From NCBI RefSeq assembly GCF_904846035.1, contig NZ_CAJGYT010000001.1:2294001-2358000 (forward strand): a DNA stretch of 64,000 nucleotides, given 5' to 3'. The DNA is from Psychrobacter aestuarii. GTDB lineage: Bacteria; Pseudomonadota; Gammaproteobacteria; Pseudomonadales; Moraxellaceae. The position numbers and the translations under genes were made by a program. The number at the start of each line of letters is the position of its first letter. Positions within the stretch are counted from its first letter, which is position 1. This document shows positions 1 to 7,773 of this stretch, piece after piece. The notes beneath the pieces were generated by a model that worked only from the letters and a program-made list of their open reading frames with translations, did not search any database and was not told the DNA's origin.

Positions 1-387
1 ACAGACGATAAGTTCGCCAAGCGGAATCTCAGGCATCATGGGCAAGACATCGGCGGGCAAGTCGCTTGGGTAAGATAAAATATTGGTCGCGTAGTCTTTG
101 CCGCGCGCCTCAAGGTTAATGGCGCGTCCCTCGGTCGGGTCGGTCACATACACATCGACCGTTTTGTCCGTATCCTGCCACGTGTCCGCGTTTATCTGCG
201 CAAAGTAGGGCAGTATCAGACCTTGCTGCATCTGCGCGCTGATATAGTTTAATGTGCTGTCAAATAACGGCTGCAAGCGCTCGGGCGCATAATGGCTGGC
301 AAGCGCCTCGTCCATACCCTCAGCAAGGCTGGTATAGACACCTAAACCTGCGCTATCTTCTGTGTAATCTTGGGCATTGTCATTCAT
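1..387 (-). CDS. ybeY: Endoribonuclease / rRNA maturation factor YbeY, 3' end cut by window edge
   Basis: Reading leftward from an ATG at 387, the frame stays open to the window edge (about 129 residues), so the C-terminus is missing. The visible part ends with ARGKDYATNILSYPSD followed by P-LGELIVC. This matches the YbeY core, where an arginine and the GKDYATNVLSF-type strand precede the LGDI strand. The zinc-binding HGxLHLxGYDH motif would lie beyond the edge and cannot be checked. YbeY is a metal-dependent ribonuclease that acts in 16S rRNA 3' end maturation and 70S quality control. It lies downstream of phoH on the same strand, the usual gammaproteobacterial order, but a strong hairpin terminator separates the two here. 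Confidence 0.9.
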   Translation of the reverse strand, partial: MNDNAQDYTEDSAGLGVYTSLAEGMDEALASHYAPERLQPLFDSTLNYISAQMQQGLILPYFAQINADTWQDTDKTVDVYVTDPTEGRAINLEARGKDYATNILSYPSDLPADVLPMMPEIPLGELIVC

Positions 388-420
388 ATCGTGTCCTTAT
401 GATTGCTGGTATTGCCATAA

Positions 421-452
421 AAAAGACCAGATACGCTATCTGGTCTTTTTTT
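421..452. terminator. Bidirectional intrinsic terminator between phoH and ybeY
   Basis: A perfect 13-bp inverted repeat (AAAAGACCAGATA, loop CGC, TATCTGGTCTTTT) spans 421-449. It has a T run on the plus side (to 452) and an A run on its left that becomes a T run on the minus strand. It lies 44 bp past the phoH stop and 34 bp before the ybeY start, so phoH transcripts should largely end here. Confidence 0.75.
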
Positions 453-493
453 TGCTATCTTAATTGTGTTGCCGTTATACAGCCAATACCGAT

Positions 494-1567
494 TTATTCA
501 GCATCGCTTTTGACGCGGGCGGCTTCTTGTTCTCTTAAGCGCTCTTGCTTGCGGCGCTCTTTGAGGATTTCTTGCTCTTCATCAAACACATCATAGGCTT
601 CGACGATTTTTTGTACCAGCTGGTGACGTACCACGTCTTTTGAGTCAAATTTGGTGATGTGAATCTCTTCAATACCACTCAAAATGTCTAAAGCTTGCGC
701 CAAGCCTGATTTGTGCCCGCGTGGTAAATCGACCTGCGTGATGTCACCTGTGATGACCGCACGTGAGCCAAAGCCCAAACGGGTTAGGAACATTTTCATC
801 TGTTCAGGCGTGGTGTTTTGCGCTTCATCCAAAATCACAAACGAGTTGTTCAGCGTACGTCCGCGCATATAGGCAAGCGGCGCAACTTCGATGATTTGGC
901 GCTCAATCATTTTGCCGACCTTTTCAAAGCCGAGCATTTCATATAGCGCGTCATACAATGGGCGTAAGTACGGGTCGATTTTTTGGGTCAAATCACCGGG
1001 TAAGAAGCCCAATTTTTCGCCCGCTTCAACCGCAGGACGTACCAGCAAGATACGCTCAATCTCGTTGCGCTCCATCATATCGACCGCGCACGCCACGGCA
1101 AGGTAGGTCTTACCTGTACCCGCAGGACCAATGCCGAATGACACATCTGAGGTCAAGACGTTTTTGACATAGCGCTGCTGATTGCCGCCGCGCGGAATGA
1201 TACGCCCTTTGCGCGTTCGCAAGCTAATCGGCGTAAAGTCATTGGGCGCGTCGTCATCGTGAGGGGTGTCGTCAGTCTCGTCTTCTTCGTCCTCGTCACG
1301 GGCGATGCTCGATTGGATGATAAGGTGCAGCTCTTCGGGGCTGATGTCTTTGGTTTTTTGGTTTTGGGCTTCGTCTGCCATCTTATATAAGATGCGCTCG
1401 GCGTGCTCGACAGCGGTAATGTCCCCCGTCAGCAAAAAGTCGCCTTGGCGCTGATTTATTTTAATGTCTAAACGGTCTTGTAAGTATTTGATGTGATTAT
1501 TATATTCCCCAAGCACGGTCTTGAGCTGTGCTGGCGTGAGTGATTCAAACGTTACATGGCGGCTCAT
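494..1567 (-). CDS. phoH: PhoH-like ATPase (YbeZ)
   Basis: This is a cytoplasmic PhoH/YbeZ family P-loop ATPase that works with YbeY in RNA metabolism. The Walker A motif is GPAGTGKT, Walker B is FVILDEAQN, and the block between them (RPAVEAGEKLGFLPGDL) is close to E. coli YbeZ. An N-terminal KH-like region comes first. I chose the ATG at 1567 (MSRHVTFESL). In-frame upstream starts at 1606 (ATG) and 1648 (TTG) would add residues with no family match, although none of the three has a strong ribosome site. A run of Asp and Glu residues roughly a third of the way along forms an acidic linker that E. coli YbeZ lacks. The gene is divergent from ubiH across a gap of about 490 bp. Confidence 0.93.
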   Translation of the reverse strand: MSRHVTFESLTPAQLKTVLGEYNNHIKYLQDRLDIKINQRQGDFLLTGDITAVEHAERILYKMADEAQNQKTKDISPEELHLIIQSSIARDEDEEDETDDTPHDDDAPNDFTPISLRTRKGRIIPRGGNQQRYVKNVLTSDVSFGIGPAGTGKTYLAVACAVDMMERNEIERILLVRPAVEAGEKLGFLPGDLTQKIDPYLRPLYDALYEMLGFEKVGKMIERQIIEVAPLAYMRGRTLNNSFVILDEAQNTTPEQMKMFLTRLGFGSRAVITGDITQVDLPRGHKSGLAQALDILSGIEEIHITKFDSKDVVRHQLVQKIVEAYDVFDEEQEILKERRKQERLREQEAARVKSDAE

Positions 1568-2053
1568 GGAGTCAGTCAAGCGAATATCCTTGTATTGGTT
1601 GCCCATATGCAGCGCATATCGGACGATATATAAAAAACATATCAGCAATACGTATTGTCAATACGGTAGCACGGGACGGTAGCACGCGGCTGCGATTTGC
1701 TGATGCGGGCAGCGGGTCTACGTCTTTCATTATGGTTGATAGTTTTTAAAATTCAAGCCATAAGCACGCATTCACGCGCGCGTTTTTGTATGCCGATTGC
1801 AACCGCTGTCTGTGTAGACGGTAGCGGTGTGGGTCGATGCCACTTGCGCATGACGGCGTAGATACTGCGCGGCGCAGGCATATAAAATAACAGACGATGG
1901 CACAGCTTTTTGGGCGATTTGTGATACTCTATTTGCTGCAAAAACAACACGCGGACGCTATCGCCGCTTAATAATAAAATCATTGCGTTGGTACTTAGCA
2001 TGCGCGTCTATCGCCGCTTTAGAGTATCAACCATCGGCATCGTGAGGTGAGAG
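1568..2053. other. Divergent intergenic region phoH/ubiH
   Basis: This stretch of about 490 bp separates the divergent phoH and ubiH genes. A minus-strand open frame (1753-2001, 82 codons) lies inside, but it is rich in cysteine, histidine and arginine, has no recognisable motif and no ribosome site, so I do not call it. GTGAGGTGAGAG just before 2054 is the ubiH ribosome binding site. Promoters for both genes must lie here, but I cannot place them with confidence. Confidence 0.5.
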
Positions 2054-3358
2054 ATGGAGAGTGTCAACAACAAAACAGCTGCCCAAAACCATGACCAGAC
2101 GGCGATACCGCAAGTGCTGATTGTCGGTGGTGGGCATGTGGGGCTGTCGTTTGCACTGCTGCTCGCGCATCATGGCATGACCAGCACCTTACTGGAAAAA
2201 GGACGCTATCCTGATATCAGCCCCGATGCTGACCCCAAGCGCAGTCATTATTTGGATAGCCGCAATACCGCCTTGTCCCGCCGTACGGTGCAGATTTATC
2301 AAGAAATCGGGCTGTGGTCAGCGCTACAAAGCCACGCCTGCCGCATCGACTCAGTACAGATTAGCGAGCAAGGCAGCTTTGGCGCGGCGACTTTAAATAA
2401 AGACGAAGAGCAGGTCGAATCCTTTGGTCAAGTGATGGAAAACGCATGGCTCGGGCGTGAGTTGCTGCTCGCTGCCAAAGCCTCGCCACTCATTACCTTA
2501 ATTGATGGCGCGTCAGTACAAGAGGTCAGCGAGACAGGCGACCAACAGGTCAGTGTCGGCTACACCTTGAGTGATAATGGTGCTGACGATACTGCCATGC
2601 ATACCGCAAAAGCGCGACTGCTTGTGGCTTGCGATGGGCGTGACTCCAGCGTGCGTCAGCTGCTCGGTATCAGCACCGTCACTTATGATTATCAGCAAAC
2701 CGCCATCGTCGGTGTGGTCGAGACGGACAAAGGGCATGAGCATGCAGCGATTGAGCGCTTTAGCCCCGCAGGACCGCTTGCGGTATTGCCACTGACCGAC
2801 GCCGATGGCGATGGCAATGATGCACAGCAACAAGGACACCGCCGCTCGGTGGTGTGGATTTGCCCGAAAGGCGAAGAAGAACAGTATCTGAACGATGACG
2901 CGCACTTTCTGCAGACCTTGCAGCAAGCCTTTGGGCAGCGGGCAGGCACATTTATCGCCGCAGGTCGTCGCGGCGCGTATCCTTTGACCCGCGTGCTGGC
3001 ACAGCGTCAGGTTCAAGGGCGCTGCGTGATTATGGGCAATGCCGCGCACACCTTGCACCCTGTGGCGGGACAAGGCTTTAACCTATGCATGCGTGACGCG
3101 CACGTATTGGCAAAAATGCTCAAGCATCAGGCGACACACGGCGGCGATATCGGCAATGCCAACCTATTAAAGCGCTATGAGACGGCACGCCAGCGTGACC
3201 AAAAGCGCGTGATTCGTTTTTGTGATGCGGTGGTACATGGCTTTACCCATCCCAATCCATTGGTAAAATTTGCGCGTAATGGTGCGCTCGTTGCCTTTGA
3301 TAAATTGCCAAACATCAAGCCCTTAGTCGCCAATTATGCGATGGGTTTAAAGGCTTAA
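2054..3358 (+). CDS. ubiH: 2-octaprenyl-6-methoxyphenol hydroxylase UbiH
   Basis: This is an FAD-dependent aromatic monooxygenase of ubiquinone biosynthesis. The N-terminal dinucleotide-binding fingerprint is VLIVGGGHVGLSFA. The internal DG motif is ACDGRDSSVRQLLG, and the late FAD/ribityl motif is MGNAAHTLHPVAGQGFNL. The Asn in GNAAHTLHP, where most paralogues have GDAAH, is typical of UbiH rather than UbiF or UbiI. The length of 434 residues is slightly above the usual 390-400 because of an N-terminal extension and small insertions. The start has GAGGTGAGAG in front. A second hydroxylase of the same superfamily follows after 30 bp, so the two are likely co-transcribed. Which ring carbon each enzyme attacks is inferred from family resemblance. 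Confidence 0.88.
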   Translation: MESVNNKTAAQNHDQTAIPQVLIVGGGHVGLSFALLLAHHGMTSTLLEKGRYPDISPDADPKRSHYLDSRNTALSRRTVQIYQEIGLWSALQSHACRIDSVQISEQGSFGAATLNKDEEQVESFGQVMENAWLGRELLLAAKASPLITLIDGASVQEVSETGDQQVSVGYTLSDNGADDTAMHTAKARLLVACDGRDSSVRQLLGISTVTYDYQQTAIVGVVETDKGHEHAAIERFSPAGPLAVLPLTDADGDGNDAQQQGHRRSVVWICPKGEEEQYLNDDAHFLQTLQQAFGQRAGTFIAAGRRGAYPLTRVLAQRQVQGRCVIMGNAAHTLHPVAGQGFNLCMRDAHVLAKMLKHQATHGGDIGNANLLKRYETARQRDQKRVIRFCDAVVHGFTHPNPLVKFARNGALVAFDKLPNIKPLVANYAMGLKA

Positions 3359-3388
3359 ATGACAATAATAAAAAATAAAGGAACGTTT

Positions 3389-4639
3389 ATGACCAACGAC
3401 CATACCCTCATCATCGGCGGCGGCATTGTGGGCGCGAGCCTTGCATTGATACTGGCGCAAGAAAAGCGTGCTGTCACCTTAATTGACGCGCGTCCGCTAC
3501 GTACGGATGCCGACTGGCAGCGCGCCTTGGACAAGCGCGACGCCCGCGTGTATGCGCTGAGCCTTGCCAGTATTGAGCTGTTTAAACAGATGGGCGTCTG
3601 GCAGCAGATTAGCGCATCTAAGCGCAAAGCCGACTATACGCAGATGCACGTCTGGCAGCGGGATGGTGTGGGCGAATTGTTGTTCCAAGATGATGTCGCG
3701 CCGCAACCCTTGCTCGGCAGCATGGTTGAGCCTGCGGTCATCGAGCACGCCTTATGGCAGCGCTTGCAAGATGAGGATGTGCGTGATTATGTGACCTTGC
3801 AATATGGGCAAAAGGTGCAGCAGCTTGAGCATGTGAGTAAGGAGACAGGCTACCGCGTGCAGCTCGCTGACGGTACAGAAATAGTGGGTAAATTACTCAT
3901 CGGTGCAGATGGTCGCGGCTCGATGGTACGCCAGCAGGCAGGTATTGCCCTCGATACTTTAGATTATAAACAGACCGCCATTTGCTGCGCGATTCAGACC
4001 GAAAAGCCGCATCAGCAAACCGCCCGCCAAGCCATGCTGCCTACAGGCACACTCGCGCTACTGCCGCTTGCCGACATTACAGATGCGGACAAAGCCCGCC
4101 CGCAGCATTGGCAATCTATCGTTTGGACGCTGCCCAAACACCGCGCCCAAGAACTGCTAAACGAGACACCGCGTCAATTGGCAGACGCACTTGCGGCGGC
4201 GTGCGGCTATGAGCTGGGCAACATTGAGGCGATTGAGTCTATCGCCAGCTTTGACTTAAACGCTCAGCAAGCCACATCTTATGTCAAACACAACCTTGCC
4301 TTGATCGGTGATGCCGCGCACGGCGTCCATCCGCTGGCAGGACAAGGCTTAAACTTAGGTATGCTCGATGTGAAAGCTCTCAGCGAGCAATTATTGTCCG
4401 ATTATGAGCGTAGCGGCTACTGCACATGGGGCGCGTACAGCAGCCTGCGTGCGTATGAGCGCCGCCGCCGTCCGCACAACAGCCTGATGATGCACACCTT
4501 TTCGGCACTCAATTGGCTGTTTGCAGGTAGCCTTGCGTCCTCAAAACCTGTGCAGCAGCTGCGCCATATCGGTATGTACCGCGTCAGTAAAATCAAACCG
4601 CTGATGCGCTTATTTGCCAAGCAGGCGAGCGGCTTGTAA
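3389..4639 (+). CDS. UbiF/UbiI-type ubiquinone biosynthesis FAD monooxygenase
   Basis: This is the second FAD-dependent hydroxylase of the ubiquinone pathway and a paralogue of the preceding gene. It shows LIIGGGIVGASLALIL at the N-terminus, IGADGRGSMVRQQAG in the middle and GDAAHGVHPLAGQGLNL near residue 310. The GDAAH form fits UbiF, UbiI or the broader-range UbiL/UbiM types, and the sequence alone does not say which. I start it at the ATG at 3389, where AAAGGA lies about 7 bp upstream. An in-frame ATG at 3359, directly after the ubiH stop, lacks this. The protein is 416 residues. It probably acts in the Ubi complex at the inner membrane. Confidence 0.85.
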   Translation: MTNDHTLIIGGGIVGASLALILAQEKRAVTLIDARPLRTDADWQRALDKRDARVYALSLASIELFKQMGVWQQISASKRKADYTQMHVWQRDGVGELLFQDDVAPQPLLGSMVEPAVIEHALWQRLQDEDVRDYVTLQYGQKVQQLEHVSKETGYRVQLADGTEIVGKLLIGADGRGSMVRQQAGIALDTLDYKQTAICCAIQTEKPHQQTARQAMLPTGTLALLPLADITDADKARPQHWQSIVWTLPKHRAQELLNETPRQLADALAAACGYELGNIEAIESIASFDLNAQQATSYVKHNLALIGDAAHGVHPLAGQGLNLGMLDVKALSEQLLSDYERSGYCTWGAYSSLRAYERRRRPHNSLMMHTFSALNWLFAGSLASSKPVQQLRHIGMYRVSKIKPLMRLFAKQASGL

Positions 4640-4681
4640 ATTTTACAGCCATAACTTTTCATCAGTAAAGAGCACACCCGT

Positions 4682-5878
4682 ATGCGTATCCCAAAGTTTT
4701 GGGCAGAGCACAAACAGCGATTTCAAGCCGTGCGTGAAGGTAGTGATAACAAGCGGCAAGTCACCATCAAGCGCTATGGCTGGTCAGATAGCAGTCAGGC
4801 AGCGGCGCTGGCACATGCCAAAATGCGGGTCAGTGACGCGTACCAGCGCTGGCAGGCGGGCGCGGACATTTTGCGCCGTGAGCGTGATAAAGAGTACAAC
4901 GCACAAAACGGTATCCCCATCCGTGAGCCGATACTCTTTGAGCAAACGTGGCAGCATACGACAGGCGATAGCCTTAGCAAAAGCCATGATAGCGACACAC
5001 GACTGATCGTCACCCGCAACCGCTATGGCGCTCAGGTCGCGAATGTGAATAATATCGCCATTATTGATGTGGACAATGCCGATTTGTTAAGCCAGCGTTA
5101 TCCCAAGGTCTACGATGCACAGCGCGCTACGGGCATTATGGAAAGCACTGGTGCAGCGGACAGCCCTTCAGCGATTAAAAAGCAAATGTGGATTATGGTC
5201 GTGGTGGCGATTGCGCTGGCGAGCATCATTGCCTTTCAGTCGCTGTCATGGCTGTGGCTGCTTGGCTATTTATTTATTGCCGTGGCGATATTGTGGCGAC
5301 AAGCCAGCAAGGAAGAGGCTGAACAGCAGCAGCGCCAGCAAGCGCATCTGGACTCGCTTCAGCCCTATATGACCGAGCGGCTGCAGCAGTATGTCAAAGA
5401 GCAGACTACCGCATGCTTGCGACTGTACCAAACACCCGCAGGCTTTCGTATTATTGCTATGCACGATACCTTTTTACCGAGTGATGATGCAGTAACGGCA
5501 TTGTTCCAACACCTTCACGCCGACAACAACTATGTACGTCTGTGCCAAGTGCAGCAATGCTTTCGCGCCCGCCTGACCGCCAAGCCGTGGCGCATGGCAG
5601 AAGTCACGCAAACAGGCGAGCTGGATAAAACGCTGCCAGCCAATCCCCAATGGCTTGCTCATGATGCGGACAATAACAGCGACATTGACGACAATGCGCA
5701 GGCACGCGCACAATGGCTCAGCGCGTATGACACTTTTGCGACCCGCTACCGCGCGTGTCATTATATAGATACCATCCGTGGTGAAGACGCCAAAGCCAAT
5801 ACGCCAGAGGCAATTACACAGTTTATCGACTGGCATGACGAGGCGTGTCGGGTGATGAAAGATTTGCCACTGGCATGA
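4682..5878 (+). CDS. Uncharacterised protein with two central membrane helices
   Basis: I cannot name this 398-residue protein. Its layout is a soluble N-terminal part with RYGWSDSSQAAALAHA (about 31-46), a TRNRYGAQVANV segment followed by IIDVDNAD (127-134), two hydrophobic helices (about 168-205), a Gln/Glu-rich stretch, then TPAGFRIIAMH (251-261) and CFRARLTAKPWR (293-304), and a Cys/His-containing end. I recall proteins from Pseudomonas, Xanthomonas and relatives with the same series of motifs, also annotated as hypothetical, so it is probably a real conserved family. The DVD followed by a TPxGFR..H element loosely recalls archaeo-eukaryotic primase-type active sites, but this is only a suggestion. 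It follows the ubi genes after 42 bp and may share their transcript. Confidence 0.8.
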   Translation: MRIPKFWAEHKQRFQAVREGSDNKRQVTIKRYGWSDSSQAAALAHAKMRVSDAYQRWQAGADILRRERDKEYNAQNGIPIREPILFEQTWQHTTGDSLSKSHDSDTRLIVTRNRYGAQVANVNNIAIIDVDNADLLSQRYPKVYDAQRATGIMESTGAADSPSAIKKQMWIMVVVAIALASIIAFQSLSWLWLLGYLFIAVAILWRQASKEEAEQQQRQQAHLDSLQPYMTERLQQYVKEQTTACLRLYQTPAGFRIIAMHDTFLPSDDAVTALFQHLHADNNYVRLCQVQQCFRARLTAKPWRMAEVTQTGELDKTLPANPQWLAHDADNNSDIDDNAQARAQWLSAYDTFATRYRACHYIDTIRGEDAKANTPEAITQFIDWHDEACRVMKDLPLA

Positions 5879-5940
5879 TATTGACAATACATTATTATTG
5901 GAATAATGTTTGTTGATATTACTAAGCGCGGTACACCTGC

Positions 5941-6669
5941 ATGCTCAAAACATTACCCTTATCCATCGTTATCACTGCTGCATTGACAGGCTGTCAAACG
6001 CTGACCCCATCCACACCCTTTAGCACCGAACACAATAAAAAACTGATTAAAAATCAGGTGAGCATGACTGCCAATACAGAGGTCATGGACTCAGACGGCG
6101 ATGGCGTACTTGATGATGTTGACAAGTGTCCTAAAACGCCGCTGCACAGGGTCGTTGATCGTCAAGGATGCATCATCATTATCGAAGGCGGCACAGCCCT
6201 TGAGATGTCGTTTGTTGGTTTTTTTGCGTCAATGAGCAGTGAGTTGCCTAATAGTTACGCTCGTGAATTTGCACAAATAGAAAAATCACTGAATGACCAT
6301 CCCAAAGCGAGCGTTTTTATTTTTGGTCATAGCGCAACCAAAGAGCACGATGCAGCGACAATGCCCCGCGCTATTGGTGACGCCTTAGCACGCGATCGAG
6401 CACGGATGCTTAAAAACAAACTGGTATTCACGCACGGTATCGCACCTGAACGCATTCGCACGTATGACTGTGCAGACAGGTACTTGGTGACAGACAATGC
6501 CTTTACAGATGCGCATTTCAAAGTATTGGGTATCAATACTATCGAGGAAAAACAGCGGCGTGTCATACTCATGGCAAGCGATGAAGTACATGACTTGCAA
6601 AACTTTAAGTATAAATCTGCTGAGCAGTTATACGGCGAGTATGCCCGCCAATGCGATGTGTTCAAATAG
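5941..6669 (+). CDS. OmpA-family outer-membrane lipoprotein
   Basis: This is a 242-residue envelope protein. The N-terminus is a lipoprotein signal peptide with lipobox LTGC (Cys18). Residues about 51-66 carry a thrombospondin type 3 calcium-binding repeat (DSDGDGVLDDVDKCPKTP). The C-terminal half resembles the OmpA-like peptidoglycan-binding domain: VFIFGHSA, a helix with RDRARMLKNKL, GIAPERIRTY, then EEKQRRVILM. The OmpA signature is diverged, so peptidoglycan binding is inferred. It probably anchors the outer membrane to the wall. It is a single gene that converges on lysO, with about 55 bp between the stops. Confidence 0.75.
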   Translation: MLKTLPLSIVITAALTGCQTLTPSTPFSTEHNKKLIKNQVSMTANTEVMDSDGDGVLDDVDKCPKTPLHRVVDRQGCIIIIEGGTALEMSFVGFFASMSSELPNSYAREFAQIEKSLNDHPKASVFIFGHSATKEHDAATMPRAIGDALARDRARMLKNKLVFTHGIAPERIRTYDCADRYLVTDNAFTDAHFKVLGINTIEEKQRRVILMASDEVHDLQNFKYKSAEQLYGEYARQCDVFK

Positions 6670-6725
6670 CACCCGCACCAGTAAAGCAAACTGAGCGTCC
6701 GTGTCCATTATCTTGTTATCGTCAC

Positions 6726-7637
6726 TCAACCAAACGCCGCAAACACTACCATCAGCACAGGCGAGACGATATTAATAATAAAGCCAAAGCTGATGGCAAG
6801 GGGCACAACCGTCAAGCCGCCTGATTGCTGGATGACGGGCAGGGTAAAGTCCAAGCTGGTCGCGCCGCCCAGACCCACCGCCGCCGAGGGGTACTGGCGC
6901 ATCACCATCGGGATAAATAGCAGCGCAAAAAACTCACGGATTAAGTCGTTAAACAGCGCTACGCTGCCCCAGACCGCGCCATACGCATCGGTCATCACAA
7001 TCGCTGAGAGTGAATACCAGCCAAACCCTGAGGCGAGCGCCAGCCCCTGTGTCCACGATACCTCACGAAAGAGCATGGCAAAGCCTAGCCCGCCCACGAG
7101 TACCGCCAGCGTAAAAATCACGCTGATTTCTACGCCGCGCCGATTGAGCATCACTTCTTTTAAAGTAATGCCTGAGCCTTTGAGTCCAATACCTACGAGC
7201 AAAATCAGCAGCATTAACAGCGCGGTCATGGCATTTTCTGGTGGCAGATACGCGCTCGGCAAAAAGTGCCCAATCACAAAGCCAATCACCACGCATATTA
7301 CCTGTATCAGACTGCCACGGATACTGATGCGATGCTGATTGCCTTTTTCGGCATTGTTTTTACTGCGCCATGGCTTAAAGCGGTCAAACCACAACAGTGC
7401 CACCAGTCCTGTGCCCACCGTCAAAATCGACAGCACCGCCACGTATAAGGCAATGTCGCCGAGCTGATTGCCCAGCCCATGCACCTGTGACAGCTCAATA
7501 CCAATCAAGGTCAAAATGACAAACACCAAATACGACAGCGCTTTGTCCGCCGTCTGCGCCATACGCGGGGTGACAGGAATCGCAAAGCCGATAAATAAGG
7601 GCAGTAGGACAAGGAGAAGGGTAATAAAGCTTTGCAT
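6726..7637 (-). CDS. lysO: LysO-family (YbjE-type) amino acid exporter
   Basis: This is an inner-membrane protein of 303 residues, almost entirely hydrophobic, with about eight predicted helices. It resembles LysO/YbjE lysine exporters: an N-terminal pair of helices (FITLLLVLLPLFIGFAIP, then LSYLVFVILTLIGIELSQ) and a C-terminal half with SGFGWYSLSAIVMTDAYGA and GGATSLDFTLPVIQQSGG, which are typical of the family. LysO exports L-lysine and toxic analogues in E. coli; the substrate here is inferred. It lies downstream of nadB on the same strand with a gap of about 135 bp. No lysine riboswitch is visible upstream. Confidence 0.82.
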   Translation of the reverse strand: MQSFITLLLVLLPLFIGFAIPVTPRMAQTADKALSYLVFVILTLIGIELSQVHGLGNQLGDIALYVAVLSILTVGTGLVALLWFDRFKPWRSKNNAEKGNQHRISIRGSLIQVICVVIGFVIGHFLPSAYLPPENAMTALLMLLILLVGIGLKGSGITLKEVMLNRRGVEISVIFTLAVLVGGLGFAMLFREVSWTQGLALASGFGWYSLSAIVMTDAYGAVWGSVALFNDLIREFFALLFIPMVMRQYPSAAVGLGGATSLDFTLPVIQQSGGLTVVPLAISFGFIINIVSPVLMVVFAAFG

Positions 7638-7773
7638 GGGTCGGCTCGTTGGTGGCGCAAACCCATGATTTTAGCACAGTAGTCGCGGCGTACTGCGATG
7701 ATGCAGGCAGCATTTGTGCCCAATCAGTCACGACCACTGTGCCAAGCGTATTTTATTGTTATTAAGGCGTGCT

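Noticed and set aside
1753..2001. An 82-codon minus-strand open frame between phoH and ubiH
   Set aside because: Unusual composition, no motif, no ribosome site, and it fills a divergent promoter region; likely chance.
2513..3073. A 186-codon minus-strand open frame opposite ubiH
   Set aside because: Lies wholly within the well-supported ubiH gene and has no recognisable domain; a shadow frame.
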